In this document: positions 38,363 to 48,126 of the stretch, one piece after another | Layout: every line of letters begins with the position of its first letter | Position numbering within the stretch: the first letter of the stretch is position 1 | Assembly: GCA_002494885.1 (NCBI GenBank) | Contig: DACV01000002.1 | Span: 546,518 to 610,517 of the forward strand | Reading direction: 5' to 3' | DNA: 64,000 nucleotides | DNA from: Methanobacterium sp. UBA44 | GTDB lineage: Archaea > Methanobacteriota > Methanobacteria > Methanobacteriales > Methanobacteriaceae | Notes under the pieces: generated by a model | Seen by the model: only the letters and a program-made list of their open reading frames with translations | Database searches by the model: none | Told to the model about the DNA's origin: nothing | Position numbers and translations under genes: made by a program

Positions 38363-38374
38363 ATATATAAAAAG
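38363..38374 (+). promoter_or_regulatory. TATA box placed for a leaderless transcript
   Basis: ATATATAAAAAG centred about 27 bp before the ATG at 38394, with no ribosome site in between. Transcription should begin at or next to the start codon. Confidence 0.5.
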
Positions 38375-38393
38375 CATTATATCTACTAACAGT

Positions 38394-39638
38394 ATGTCAT
38401 CAGTTAGAATACTCGTTGTTGAGGATGAAAGTATTGTGGCAATGGATATTAAGCACAGGCTTGAAAGTCTCGATTATGAAGTGTCAGAAATAGCATCTTC
38501 TGGGGAAGAAGCGGTAGAAAAAGCAGGTGAAACCAGTCCAGATCTGATATTAATGGATATTGTTTTAAAAGGAGAAATGGATGGTATAGATGCTGCTCAA
38601 ATAATTAAAGACCGTTTTGACATTCCAATTGTTTATTTAACCGCTTATTCTGATGATAAGACATTGAAACGAGCAAAAATTACAGGTCCATTTGGTTATA
38701 TTATCAAACCCTTCGAAGACCAGGAATTACACAGTGCAATTGAAGTAGCTCTCTATAAACATATTATGGAAAGCAAGTTGAAGGAAAATGAGAAATGGTT
38801 GTACACAACACTGGAAAGTATTGGTGAAGCCGTAATTACTGGGGATAAAAATGGAAATATTACTTTCATGAATCCTGTTGCTCAAAAAATTACAGGATGG
38901 ACCCTGGAAGAGTCTTTAGGGAAACCATTAAAAAATGTTTTTAAAATAATTAATGAAGAAACCGGTTCTCCCATTGAAATTAACAATTTACTTCAAGAAA
39001 ATAGTTCAACCTATCAATTGGATCGGTCTTTGCTGATTACCAGGCAAGGATTAAAAATACCGGTTAATGATACATGTTCGCCAATTATCGATGAAAAAGG
39101 AAATATTAATGGGGTAGTACTTGTATTTCAGGATATTCGTGAACGTAGAAAAGCTGAAAAAGAAAGGGAACAACTTCTTAAAGAAAGTGCAAGAAGTGAA
39201 CTCTTCAGTTTTCTATTAAGCGCGGTACCTGTATTTGCATCAAACATACCCCCTCAAATAAGGAATAATATAGCAAAAAGCTTTGGTGATCGATTAGAAA
39301 GAAATATAAGGCCGAAATTTGATGAACATCTTGGAAATCATCCTAATTTAGACGATAATGAAATATTCAAACTTTATATAGGCTGGATATCTGAATTTCT
39401 GTCAAATCTGGGTATTGAAACAGAAACCTTTTCCAAAGATGATAAAAATTATCTTAGATTTCTAAATTGTCCCTGGGAAGCAGATACTGAAAATAGTCCC
39501 ATGTTTTGTCTTATCTGTAGAATAATAGTTATACGTAGTTTTACATGGATACCTGTTAATGGTAATGTAGAACAAATATCATGTATGGCTGATGGAGGAA
39601 ATACATGTGGATTTGAATTTTTAATATCAGATAATTAA
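38394..39638 (+). CDS. Response regulator - PAS - methanogen output domain (MetOD1-like) protein
   Basis: 414 residues. Receiver (1-120) with Glu10-Asp11, phosphoacceptor Asp55 in LILMDIVLKG, and YIIKPFED. A PAS domain follows (about 135-250, ending QDIRERRKAEK). The C-terminal ~150 residues match the methanogen output domain pattern: FLNCPWEADTENSPMFC, LICRIIVIRSFTWIPV, MADGGNTCGFEF, with four Cys able to bind metal or form a redox switch. No DNA-binding fold is obvious. The next gene, a KaiC-like ATPase, starts 36 bp later and is likely its partner. Confidence 0.85.
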   Translation: MSSVRILVVEDESIVAMDIKHRLESLDYEVSEIASSGEEAVEKAGETSPDLILMDIVLKGEMDGIDAAQIIKDRFDIPIVYLTAYSDDKTLKRAKITGPFGYIIKPFEDQELHSAIEVALYKHIMESKLKENEKWLYTTLESIGEAVITGDKNGNITFMNPVAQKITGWTLEESLGKPLKNVFKIINEETGSPIEINNLLQENSSTYQLDRSLLITRQGLKIPVNDTCSPIIDEKGNINGVVLVFQDIRERRKAEKEREQLLKESARSELFSFLLSAVPVFASNIPPQIRNNIAKSFGDRLERNIRPKFDEHLGNHPNLDDNEIFKLYIGWISEFLSNLGIETETFSKDDKNYLRFLNCPWEADTENSPMFCLICRIIVIRSFTWIPVNGNVEQISCMADGGNTCGFEFLISDN

Positions 39639-39674
39639 TATTTTAATTGGAACCTAAAATAATCTAAAGGAGTA

Positions 39675-40385
39675 ATGATATTGAAAAGAATAAAAACAGG
39701 AATAACAGTTATTGATGAAATAACAGGTGGATTTCGTACAAATAGATGTATGTTACTAACAGGGGATGCTGGATCTGGAAAAACTATATTTGGACTTCAT
39801 TTTGCATTAAATAGCTGTAAACAAGGCCTTAATACTGTTTATGTGACTACTGAAGAAGATGCTGATGATCTCCATACACAGGCCGAATCATTTAACTGGG
39901 ATCTTGATGAATATATGGAGAAAGGCCTTATAAGATTCGTAGAGCTTGCAGGAATCAGAGCAAGGTTAATAGAAGCAGAATTAAGTATAGATATCGACAC
40001 AATGAAGGGTAATTTCTCAAAAATATTACAGAACATCCCTGATGATACAGATGTGGTAGTAATTGACAGTCTGGGCAGTTATACTGCAAAATTAACACCC
40101 TATGAATTTAGAGACCGTTTCGATCATCTTGTATACGAGTTAAAACAGAAAAATATTACTTCCCTTGTCATAATAGACAGCGCTACTTCCAATGAATTTA
40201 ATGAGCTTGCATTATTTTCTGTCTATGGTGCTATAAAACTCATGAAACGCGAAAATCCATATACTGGTAGAAGAGAAAGAGTAATGGATATTGTAAAAAT
40301 GAGGAGTACCAGGACACCTACTCAATTTATGACCTATGAAATAGACTCAAATGGAATCAATATAATATCAGGATTCCAAAAATAA
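39675..40385 (+). CDS. KaiC/RecA-like ATPase (single domain)
   Basis: 236 residues; TTG 39681 is better spaced from the AAAGGAG ribosome site (39667-39672) than ATG 39675. Walker [12 protein letters not shown] (about 29-39), Walker [10 protein letters not shown], and the catalytic EE pair TEEDADDL are those of the KaiC/RadA-like signalling ATPases common in archaea. These often act with two-component proteins or in surface-structure control. Co-transcription with the receiver-PAS-MetOD1 gene suggests a phosphorylation- or nucleotide-gated module (inference). Confidence 0.85.
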   Translation: MILKRIKTGITVIDEITGGFRTNRCMLLTGDAGSGKTIFGLHFALNSCKQGLNTVYVTTEEDADDLHTQAESFNWDLDEYMEKGLIRFVELAGIRARLIEAELSIDIDTMKGNFSKILQNIPDDTDVVVIDSLGSYTAKLTPYEFRDRFDHLVYELKQKNITSLVIIDSATSNEFNELALFSVYGAIKLMKRENPYTGRRERVMDIVKMRSTRTPTQFMTYEIDSNGINIISGFQK

Positions 40386-40427
40386 AGTAAATTAGAAGTT
40401 TTTAAGTTAAGAAAATATAATAGAAAT

Positions 40428-41456
40428 TTAAGCTTTTTCCAGCACAGCCACAAGTAATTTTATGGTGTTTTCAACATCATCAAGGCTAACAACCTCAACT
40501 GGTGTATGAATATACCTTGTTGGAACGGATAAAACACCAGTAGGAATTCCTTCTCTGGTTAGGTGGATTGCAGTTGCATCGGTAGTACCCCCTTCACTCA
40601 CTTCCAGTTGATAAGGGATTCCTTCTTCATCAGCAGTATCAATAATTAGTTTTTTAACTATTGGGTGCGTAATTAATCCCCTCCCACTTGCATCAGTTAA
40701 AATAATTGCAGGTCCTTCGTTAATTTTAGCAGGTGCTTCTTCTTCTTTAATTCCAGGATGATCTCCTGCTATGGTGACATCTAAAGCTATTGCCATATCT
40801 GGATTTATCTTAAATGCAGAAGTTTTGGCTCCTTTAAGTCCAACCTCTTCCTGGACTGTTCCTACTCCATAAATAGTTGAATCACTTTTTACTCTTTTCA
40901 ATGTTTCAATAAGAACATAACAACCAATTCTATTGTCAAATGCTTTTCCAGTTACAATAGAACCTTTTAGCTGGGAAAATTCATGCTTAATTGTAATAGG
41001 ATCTCCTATATTAATCTCTTTTTCTGCTTCTTCCTTACTGGAAGCCCCAATATCTATGAACATATTTTCATATTCAATTACCTTCTTTCTTTCGGCTGCT
41101 TTCATCCTATGGGGAGGTTTAGCCCCTATAACTCCTAGAATTCTCCCATTATCAGAATGAATGTAGACTTCCTGGTTTAAAAGCATCTGATCATTTATTC
41201 CCCCGATTTTGGTAAATTTAACAAATCCTTCTTTATCAATGTGTCTTACCATTAGCCCTATTTCATCCATATGGGCTGCAAGCATTATTCTTTTACCATT
41301 TTTCTTTCCATTTTTTGTCGCAATCACATTTCCAAGACTATCTGTTTCTATCTCATCCACATGGCCTTCTAATTCTCCTGTCATAATTTCACGGATATTT
41401 CCTTCAAAACCAGATACTCCTGGAGCATTAGACAGTTCTTTCAGTAAATCACTCAT
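40428..41456 (-). CDS. M42-family metallo-aminopeptidase
   Basis: 342 residues. Dinuclear metal ligands are visible in [29 protein letters not shown] (general-base Glu pair), [12 protein letters not shown] and a final His in RYIHTPVE. The peptidase domain is split by a PDZ-like insertion, as in tetrahedral TET aminopeptidases. It should trim peptides from the proteasome in the cytosol. It stands alone, convergent with the KaiC-like gene. Confidence 0.93.
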   Translation of the reverse strand: MSDLLKELSNAPGVSGFEGNIREIMTGELEGHVDEIETDSLGNVIATKNGKKNGKRIMLAAHMDEIGLMVRHIDKEGFVKFTKIGGINDQMLLNQEVYIHSDNGRILGVIGAKPPHRMKAAERKKVIEYENMFIDIGASSKEEAEKEINIGDPITIKHEFSQLKGSIVTGKAFDNRIGCYVLIETLKRVKSDSTIYGVGTVQEEVGLKGAKTSAFKINPDMAIALDVTIAGDHPGIKEEEAPAKINEGPAIILTDASGRGLITHPIVKKLIIDTADEEGIPYQLEVSEGGTTDATAIHLTREGIPTGVLSVPTRYIHTPVEVVSLDDVENTIKLLVAVLEKA

Positions 41457-41532
41457 AAAATAACCTCAATTTAGCTTTTTTGTTTTTTATTTAAATAACT
41501 ACAAATCAATTTTTTTTTATTAATCTCCATAT

Positions 41533-41781
41533 CTAAAGCGATTTGATTAAAATAAGTATTCCCAGTATAACAATTAAAATTGGTCCCGCCTGTTCAACTA
41601 TAAACTCCATTGGTATAATTCCGAGATTTGCAGCATACCAGATTAAACCAGCAATAACAAGAATAATACCTAAATATATGCCAGCATACCTTGTTTTGCT
41701 TCTTTTAGGCTTTTGTATTTCTTTTTTTCTGTAAGGTTCATTAAAGTCATCTGATTTGTTTATTTCAATTTTTTCTTTCAT
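41533..41781 (-). CDS. Small membrane protein, DUF5668/LiaF-like region
   Basis: 82 residues: a charged N-terminal half (many K/E/R) then two membrane helices (YAGIYLGIILVIAGLIWYA, and AGPILIVILGILILI) of the type found at the start of LiaF-like proteins. A role in envelope stress sensing is possible. It is followed by the M42 peptidase on the same strand after about 76 bp. Confidence 0.65.
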   Translation of the reverse strand: MKEKIEINKSDDFNEPYRKKEIQKPKRSKTRYAGIYLGIILVIAGLIWYAANLGIIPMEFIVEQAGPILIVILGILILIKSL

Positions 41782-41891
41782 TTTTATCCCTTCAATTTAA
41801 TATTTAAAGGTAAAAAAATCCCTTGCAAAGTACATTAAAATTTTCTATACGTTTTTATACATATATATTTGAATATTTATAAATTATTAAC

Positions 41892-42644
41892 ATGATTTCT
41901 AATGATCACCCAAGATACGAATCACTTATTTCCAGAGAAAAAATGGTAAATGCATATAACGCAGGGATTTTAGCAGATGCAGGATTAATAGCCCATGGCA
42001 GAGGAGAAGCTTTCGATTATTTAATTGGAGAAAAAACCACCAAAACAGCAGAAAGAGCAATCAAAGCTGGATGTGCTGCATTAATACTCGCTAATAATCC
42101 TGTTATATCTGTTAATGGTAATGCTGCAGCTCTTGTTTCTGAAGATATCGTTAAATTGGCCCACGTTTTAGATGCAAAAATCGAAATTAATCTTTTTTAC
42201 AGAACATCTCAAAGGGTAAATGCAATTTTTAAAGTTTTAAAGAAAGCGGGTGCAGAAGAAATTTTAGGTACTGAAGAGGATGCTCTTGAACATATTAATG
42301 GACTCAACAGTCCTCGTGGAAAAGTGAGTAAAGAAGGTATGTTGAATGCCGATGTAGTACTTGTTCCACTGGAAGATGGAGATAGGACTGAAGCACTTGT
42401 TGCAAATGGTAAATTTGTTATTGCTATTGATTTAAATCCCCTTTCAAGAACATCTAAAACCGCTTCTATTACCATAGTTGATAATATAATTAGAGTAATT
42501 CCTGCTTTAATTAAGAAGGCGGAAGAGCTTAAGAAATTTGATAAAAAAACCCTTAAAAATTTAATTGATGATTTTAATAATAATGATAATCTTAAAGAAT
42601 CACTGAAAACAATTTTAAGTTCAATTGAAAAATTTGAGGCTTAA
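41892..42644 (+). CDS. 4-phosphopantoate-beta-alanine ligase (archaeal phosphopantothenate synthetase)
   Basis: 250 residues. The pattern HPRYESLISREKMV, GLIAHGRGEAFDYLIGEKT, NPVISVNGNAAAL, INLFYRT and LVPLEDGDRTEAL is that of the archaeal enzyme that joins 4-phosphopantoate and beta-alanine with ATP in coenzyme A synthesis. A TATA-like run about 30 bp before the ATG and no ribosome site suggest a leaderless mRNA. The next genes on the strand are UPF0200 and UPF0201. Confidence 0.9.
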   Translation: MISNDHPRYESLISREKMVNAYNAGILADAGLIAHGRGEAFDYLIGEKTTKTAERAIKAGCAALILANNPVISVNGNAAALVSEDIVKLAHVLDAKIEINLFYRTSQRVNAIFKVLKKAGAEEILGTEEDALEHINGLNSPRGKVSKEGMLNADVVLVPLEDGDRTEALVANGKFVIAIDLNPLSRTSKTASITIVDNIIRVIPALIKKAEELKKFDKKTLKNLIDDFNNNDNLKESLKTILSSIEKFEA

Positions 42645-42709
42645 AAATCTTAATGATATAATGAATAATTTTAACAACTGTAAATCAAATTTTAATCAAG
42701 AGTGAAATT

Positions 42710-43285
42710 ATGCGAGTTATTGGAGTAACAGGACTACCAGGTTCAGGTAAAAGCGTTGTAGCAAGGATTGCAAAAAATATGGACTTTAATATTATAAGAA
42801 TGGGTGACATTATACGGGATGAAGCATTAAAAAGAAATGCTGATATTGGAGAAACTGCCATTAATTTACGTGAAGAATATGGAAAATATGTTGTAGCAGA
42901 ACGCTGTGTGGAAATAATAAAAGAATCAAATAAAAAATTAGTAAATAATCCCAATAATTACATTATCGAAGGAATAAGAAGCCCTGCAGAAGTTAAAATA
43001 TTCAGGAAAAATTTTAGATACTTTAAGGTAATCGCTGTTCATTCAAGCCCAAAAACTCGCTTTATGCGCTTAAAAAAGCGTAAAAGATCTGATGATTCTC
43101 CCAATTTTCATGAGTTCAATAAAAGAGATAAAAGGGAACTTAATTTTGGAATAGGAGATGTTATAGCAACTTCTAATTACATGGTTGTAAATGAAGGGCC
43201 AATATGGAAATTTAAAAACGCCATAAGAAACACCTTAAGAAATGAAATGGAAAAAAAGACCTCTTCTAAATCCAGAAAACCATAA
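42710..43285 (+). CDS. UPF0200 P-loop nucleotide kinase-like protein
   Basis: 191 residues. Walker A GLPGSGKS (8-15), a LID-like basic region (RLKKRKRSDDSPN), and an adenylate/dephospho-CoA-kinase-like fold (MGDIIRDEA, YIIEGIRSPAEVKIF). Archaeal UPF0200 proteins resemble dephospho-CoA kinase, but archaea are reported to use another protein for that step, so the substrate is open. Position after a CoA-pathway gene (65 bp) and before UPF0201 (36 bp) suggests one transcript. Confidence 0.85.
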   Translation: MRVIGVTGLPGSGKSVVARIAKNMDFNIIRMGDIIRDEALKRNADIGETAINLREEYGKYVVAERCVEIIKESNKKLVNNPNNYIIEGIRSPAEVKIFRKNFRYFKVIAVHSSPKTRFMRLKKRKRSDDSPNFHEFNKRDKRELNFGIGDVIATSNYMVVNEGPIWKFKNAIRNTLRNEMEKKTSSKSRKP

Positions 43286-43321
43286 TACCTCTGATATTAA
43301 TATAACTCTGGAGTATTTAAA

Positions 43322-43702
43322 ATGAAATGTAAAATATATGCTAAAGCAAATGTTAATCCTACAGAAGACATGGATAAAGTCATAAAAACACTTTCTAATC
43401 TATTTGATTACGATGATATTGAGATAGGCGATGATTATGTCTGTATCCATGGAGAAAAAGATTCAATTTCCAATTTCAAAAAAGAATTAAGAGAAAGAAA
43501 AATCAGGGGAGCTGCACGCAAAATGATGATGAAAGGAATTCATGAAAATAAAATAAGCTTCAATCTAAGTAAACAGGCGGCATTGGTAGGAATCCCAAAT
43601 TTTGCAGGTAATAGTCTATCTCCACTGGGAGAAATTTATGTAGAAATTAAAACTGATGATCCTTTAAAATTTATTGACTGGATTGCACCAGAAATAAAAT
43701 GA
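43322..43702 (+). CDS. UPF0201 RNA-binding-like protein
   Basis: 126 residues of the archaeal UPF0201 family (predicted exosome-related or RNA-binding). It has an N-terminal ferredoxin-like domain (MKCKIYAKANVNPTEDMDKV) and the conserved NKISFNLSKQAALVG, followed by SPLGEIYVEI. Pairing with UPF0200 is common in euryarchaea. It ends 24 bp before the convergent Dph6 gene. Confidence 0.85.
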   Translation: MKCKIYAKANVNPTEDMDKVIKTLSNLFDYDDIEIGDDYVCIHGEKDSISNFKKELRERKIRGAARKMMMKGIHENKISFNLSKQAALVGIPNFAGNSLSPLGEIYVEIKTDDPLKFIDWIAPEIK

Positions 43703-43726
43703 TTATTTACAAATTAAAATGGAATT

Positions 43727-44407
43727 TTATTTATTCTCAAGTGATGCATCTTTAATTAAAAAATAGCCATGATCACGGTCCCAGATTTTTTCTGATTCAT
43801 TTATCTTAATTCTTTTGTTGAATACAGGACAATTTAATACAAGAGTTTCAGCTTCACCACCTTCAAAAGCAAGATTAATACCATATTTGTCATTTAATTT
43901 AATTAATTCATTAAGAAGATCCATATCTAAAACTCTACCCAGCCAGGATTTATCCAGACCCTCTGCTGAGACGCTTGTTATTATAACTTCAAAACCAAGT
44001 TCAATTATCTCCTTCATATACTCCTCTGCATTCCTATGCCAGAGAGGGACATGGGATTCAAGCCCGAGATTGACGCATATTTGATCTATTCTGGATTTTT
44101 GATACTCAGAATACAGAGCTCCAGAAAATATTGCCTCAACACCAGATTCTTTTAATTCTTTCAGAATACTGGTTAAATCTTCTAATTCTTCCTCTTTAAT
44201 GCCCTTTGTAACTTTTTTAATTAGTGGAATTCCCGCTGCTCTGGCTGAAAGATCAGTGATGTGGATATTGGCCACATGGAACATGTAAGAATCAGGATTA
44301 TCAGAAATAATAGAAACAAGGTACTCAACATCATATCCTTTTTTTAAAGCTTTATATAGAGCCATAGTACTATCTTTACCTCCTGAAAAAAGAATTGCTG
44401 CTCTCAT
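43727..44407 (-). CDS. dph6: Diphthine-ammonia ligase-like ATP-pyrophosphatase
   Basis: 226 residues. PP-loop FSGGKDST (7-14) for ATP, and the family blocks GDI-like FSGALYSEYQKSRID, VPLWHRN, ITSVSAEGLDKSWLGR and FEGGEAETLVLNCP. The enzyme makes the amide of diphthamide on elongation factor 2 from diphthine, ammonia and ATP. Followed by no partner; the Dph2/Dph5 genes are elsewhere. Confidence 0.92.
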   Translation of the reverse strand: MRAAILFSGGKDSTMALYKALKKGYDVEYLVSIISDNPDSYMFHVANIHITDLSARAAGIPLIKKVTKGIKEEELEDLTSILKELKESGVEAIFSGALYSEYQKSRIDQICVNLGLESHVPLWHRNAEEYMKEIIELGFEVIITSVSAEGLDKSWLGRVLDMDLLNELIKLNDKYGINLAFEGGEAETLVLNCPVFNKRIKINESEKIWDRDHGYFLIKDASLENK

Positions 44408-44419
44408 TGTGCATATTCC

Positions 44420-45217
44420 TTATGACTCTTTTTTTATCATCTTTTCTTTGATATTTCCCAGAATACCAAGGATAGAATCAATAAATAATCCTAATAAACC
44501 TACTAAAACTCCAATAAAACCACAGAGAATAATTAAATTGTTTCTATCAGGGAGCATAGCTTTAAGTGAATTTATTTTATCCTGTGTAGGCCCTTCAATA
44601 CTTGTAACTACAGCTTCCTTTGAAACTTCATTAATTATTGAATTCATATTAGAGGTCTCAACCTTTAAAACTAGATGAACATTACTGTATTTAACATCAA
44701 TGGCTCCAACCAGCATTAACCAATCCTCAAGTTTTTTTATAACTTCCTGAGGGTTAGATGGTGTTATTCCGATGTTTAAAGTATCATTGGAAATTACATT
44801 AACCGATTTAATATCTTTATTTGATGCAAGTATTCTGCTTTTAAGAATACTTTTCCATTTGGGCGAAAACTGGCTTGTTTTAACTGTTATTCCACTTACC
44901 TCAACGCTTTTAACCCCTTCAATATTTTTTGTTTTTTCTATAAATTGATTGATATCAATATTTGTGGAAACATTCAAATTTAAGATTTCAAGATCATCAG
45001 AGGTTGATTTATAAAAGGAAGAAGCCAGAACTGGCAAATCATCAAAAATTGGAGATATAAAAAAAGCCCCTCCAACGATTCCTACCACGAATCCAAGACT
45101 GAGTACAACGAAAAGGTTTCTTTTTCCTATTATTGGGGTTAATAAGGCAGTTGAAAATACAAATGCCATCAATAAAATAAACAGAGCTATCATTATTATT
45201 ACGGTGAGGGTATCCAT
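44420..45217 (-). CDS. Membrane protein, hypothetical, with extracytoplasmic domain
   Basis: 265 residues. Two N-terminal membrane helices (about 3-25 and 34-56), an outer domain of about 160 residues with two beta-alpha-beta-like halves (IKSVNVISNDTLNIGI, NVHLVLKVET) and a third helix near the C-terminus (LIILCGFIGVLVGLLGLFI). No family recognised; probably Methanobacteriales-specific. It lies 12 bp upstream of dph6 and may be co-transcribed by chance. Confidence 0.6.
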   Translation of the reverse strand: MDTLTVIIMIALFILLMAFVFSTALLTPIIGKRNLFVVLSLGFVVGIVGGAFFISPIFDDLPVLASSFYKSTSDDLEILNLNVSTNIDINQFIEKTKNIEGVKSVEVSGITVKTSQFSPKWKSILKSRILASNKDIKSVNVISNDTLNIGITPSNPQEVIKKLEDWLMLVGAIDVKYSNVHLVLKVETSNMNSIINEVSKEAVVTSIEGPTQDKINSLKAMLPDRNNLIILCGFIGVLVGLLGLFIDSILGILGNIKEKMIKKES

Positions 45218-45582
45218 GTTCTAATTCCTTTTAATTGTTGATTACAGTATTGTTGAAATTGAATATATCTCTTTCTATGTATTACTTTTAAAGAATTACG
45301 TATTTGGTAGATTGAAATTAAAAATACAGCATTTTAATGATTTTAAAAGAGTTTTATTTTAATTTATGAGATTTTTATGATAAGTAAACCTTTAATCATG
45401 ATTATAATTAAAAATTTTTGTTAATATTCCTGTGATTATATAATTATATCATAAATTTAGTGATTATCCCTAATAAAATGTTAAAAATAAAACAATAAAA
45501 ATATTAGGTTAATTTCATGCTAATTTTCAAAGTTAAGGGATTTAATCTCAAAAATAAAGAATATTACATAATTCTAACCGGA
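45218..45582. other. Gap between membrane protein and pilin operon end
   Basis: AT-rich, no supported reading frame, no strong palindrome. It holds the upstream region of the membrane protein gene (minus strand) and the 3' end of the pilin operon. Confidence 0.3.
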
Positions 45583-46653
45583 TTACTCCCAAATTGTAAG
45601 AACGAGTTTTGCAGGTATCCTCTGAAATGGGGCTTGACCTTTATAAACCTGGATTATTGATAATGAAAGAACCGCGTCTGGATTAGATTTTACACTTACC
45701 CAGAATTTTAGATCTCCTTCAGGATCATTGTAGTGATCTAAAGCTGCCCTTATATCGTCATTTACCAAACAAAGGCTACTAGTACGAGTATCTGGTAAGT
45801 TTTGCCATCCTCCTGAATGATATACCTCTTTTAATTCATTGGTAATTGCCATATCCCTCTCCTTATCATCAAAACCTCCATAAGTACCGTTTACTACAGC
45901 ATCACCGTCTGTAAAACCATACTTTAAGACATTTACTGGTGATCCATGTCCACCTGGCTTGAGATAGTTCTCATCAATATAAATGTAAAAATCATAGTCA
46001 TTCAGATTTTCCCTGCTAATATAAAAACTTGAATTGTTGTTGGCTGCTGTGGTTACATTTCCAGGTCCAACATAAACACCATCACCACCTTTATTATACC
46101 AGATATAACCATTATCTATGCCTGGATGTGCAGGGTTTATGTGCATTAAATCATTCATACTCAATGCTGTTAGATTTGATTGTATTACAACAGTTCTATT
46201 AGCTACAGCAACTTCTTTAGCGTTTGATAGGGGTGTTGTAGGATTCACACTGGAAATATCAAGAATATTACTACCATTATCTGCCCTGGTTATAAGTAAA
46301 TTATAATTATTAGTATTTACAAGGTTAAAGAGTAATTTTGGTATTGTATTTAGCTTTGATACTTTTTTAGGGTTTAGATAATTATTGTTAGGTCCTATAT
46401 TTGACATATAAGCCAATCCTGGAAGCGAATTATCGGTTGTTCCTTGTTCGTTCCAATTATATGGATCTCCTGGTGTTTTTACTATATAGTCAGCAGCATC
46501 AGTTACTGTCTTTTCTAAACTCTGACGTGCAGTGAAATCTTGCATTTCATAATTTAGAGATTCTAACTGACCTACGGCCATCCCAATAGCTACTGTTACT
46601 ATTACCATGGCCAATAGTAAATCAATAGTAAATACAAAACCTTTATTATCCAT
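45583..46653 (-). CDS. Large pilin-like surface protein (FxFxxD-type class III signal)
   Basis: 356 residues. The N-terminus MDNKGFVFTIDLLLAMVIV has the archaeal prepilin shape: short charged leader ending in KG, then a hydrophobic helix, here with Asp where Glu is usual at mature position 5. A large outer domain follows, rich in Asn, Gly and Tyr (WYNKGGDGVYVGPGN, YIDENYLKPGG). It may be an adhesive tip or minor pilin. Last gene of a five-gene operon; 14 bp after the previous gene. Confidence 0.75.
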   Translation of the reverse strand: MDNKGFVFTIDLLLAMVIVTVAIGMAVGQLESLNYEMQDFTARQSLEKTVTDAADYIVKTPGDPYNWNEQGTTDNSLPGLAYMSNIGPNNNYLNPKKVSKLNTIPKLLFNLVNTNNYNLLITRADNGSNILDISSVNPTTPLSNAKEVAVANRTVVIQSNLTALSMNDLMHINPAHPGIDNGYIWYNKGGDGVYVGPGNVTTAANNNSSFYISRENLNDYDFYIYIDENYLKPGGHGSPVNVLKYGFTDGDAVVNGTYGGFDDKERDMAITNELKEVYHSGGWQNLPDTRTSSLCLVNDDIRAALDHYNDPEGDLKFWVSVKSNPDAVLSLSIIQVYKGQAPFQRIPAKLVLTIWE

Positions 46654-46667
46654 TTTATTGCCTCATA

Positions 46668-47318
46668 TTAACATCCATATATCATACCATACTTTTTTAA
46701 ATCATTTGCTAAACTTTCTGTGAAAAATGTATTGGGATTGGTTACAGCACTATTCAAATAAAATACAACTGGAGTAAATGCAGTGTAAAAGTTTTGATTA
46801 TTTCCTGAATTAGATTTTTTAATGTTGATAATCATGTTAGCAGTTATATTCAAGTTATACTCATAAACTGATTTTCCATTAATAGTTGTTTGGTTAATAT
46901 AGAAATATTTAATCTCAATACCATTTTTAAGTGGTATAACACCAGTTTCATTACCTATAGATAGGGATGAAGTTAAATTTGGAGAAACTGAATATGAATC
47001 AACAGTTCCAACAAATGAACTCTCATAATTATCTTTTTTAGTATCATTATAAAGTGAATAAATATCAGAAGCAAAAGTAGCAGGATTATCATATGTTTTT
47101 TTGTTTATTTTATTCTTATAATCATTTGTTCTATCGCTAATATCATTTAAAGTGTTTTTAAGTGTTTGGAACACGGTATCTGACTTAACATACGTATTGG
47201 GGATATCTGTACTCTGTTCTTCAACAGATAATGCAAGAGGTATAAAAATCATAACTGGGATCAGAAGAAGAAACCCTAATCCAGACATTACATATCCTTT
47301 TTCATCTTTTCCAAACAT
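46668..47318 (-). CDS. Pilin-like protein
   Basis: 216 residues: leader MFGKDEKG then a hydrophobic helix YVMSGLGFLLLIPVMIFIP. The outer domain is rich in Asn, Thr and Ser with strand-like segments (IEIKYFYINQTTING, YNLNITANMI). Probably a minor pilin; no named family. Starts 2 bp after the end of the preceding pilin-like gene, so translation is coupled. Confidence 0.7.
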   Translation of the reverse strand: MFGKDEKGYVMSGLGFLLLIPVMIFIPLALSVEEQSTDIPNTYVKSDTVFQTLKNTLNDISDRTNDYKNKINKKTYDNPATFASDIYSLYNDTKKDNYESSFVGTVDSYSVSPNLTSSLSIGNETGVIPLKNGIEIKYFYINQTTINGKSVYEYNLNITANMIINIKKSNSGNNQNFYTAFTPVVFYLNSAVTNPNTFFTESLANDLKKYGMIYGC

Positions 47319-47320
47319 TT

Positions 47321-47713
47321 TTATCGTCCCATATACAATATTAAAGTAATATTCCCGTTTTGTCTCTTTGCTATTGAAACTATACCATCTGGTTTTATAA
47401 CTTCACTCGATTTATTAAGGGTGCTTTCTGGACCGTTATTAATAGTATAATTTAATACATATGGAGTTTTAAATGATTTTAATACCACTCCAGCAACTTT
47501 CTGTGCATCAGATGTGGTCCCATTGGATATTCCTTTAAATATTGTTCCGTTTACGTCTGAATAGTAAATAGTATCCAGTGCATCCTGCGCACTGTAATAA
47601 GGAGATTCATGGGGAACATCCATGCTAACATTAGCTACAGTTGCCGCTATAATAAATATAGGAATTAACATCAATGCGGCGTCCATTGAAAATATAAATC
47701 CTTTTTCATCCAT
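47321..47713 (-). CDS. Pilin-like protein (FxFxxD-type)
   Basis: 130 residues. MDEKGFIFSMDAALMLIPIFIIAATV copies the leader type of the large protein two genes downstream (KG then F-x-F-x-x-D). The remainder has a short beta-rich domain (TIFKGISNGT, VVLKSFKTPYVLNYTI). Role as filament subunit is inferred from the leader and the operon. Confidence 0.75.
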   Translation of the reverse strand: MDEKGFIFSMDAALMLIPIFIIAATVANVSMDVPHESPYYSAQDALDTIYYSDVNGTIFKGISNGTTSDAQKVAGVVLKSFKTPYVLNYTINNGPESTLNKSSEVIKPDGIVSIAKRQNGNITLILYMGR

Positions 47714-47732
47714 AGATTCACCATCTATTTAA

Positions 47733-48119
47733 TCAGGTAACATTAATAACATTAACACTATATGAATATCTTCCTTTAACTGTATTATTGGCTATATTAG
47801 TACCTAATGTTTGAGCAATGTTATTTAAGATTTTATTCTGCATATAATTAATATTAGTAGCATTTAAAGCTATTTTGCTATAAACACTTACTGTAATTGT
47901 TCCATTATTTAATGTCATATTGTTAAATCTGATAACGTTCCCAGTGGTGTATGCAATATCATTGGAAGCGTTTATACAGGCTATTTTTGCTGCACTCATT
48001 ACCTCATTTTCTTCCAGGTTGGGCCCGATGTACTGGGCTACAGCAATAACTAAAACCACAATTAAGCCAATCATCAATACAAATTCGGCTGATATTTGAC
48101 CTCTGGAATCGTTTGGCAT
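47733..48119 (-). CDS. Class III signal peptide pilin (QxSAE type)
   Basis: 128 residues. Leader MPNDSRG followed by QISAEFVLMIGLIVVLVIA, the standard archaeal Q-x-S-x-E-x prepilin motif with Glu at mature position 5. Outer domain with many Asn (IRFNNMTLNNGTITVSV) open to N-glycosylation. Good candidate for a filament subunit. Confidence 0.85.
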   Translation of the reverse strand: MPNDSRGQISAEFVLMIGLIVVLVIAVAQYIGPNLEENEVMSAAKIACINASNDIAYTTGNVIRFNNMTLNNGTITVSVYSKIALNATNINYMQNKILNNIAQTLGTNIANNTVKGRYSYSVNVINVT

Positions 48120-48126
48120 GAGTTAT

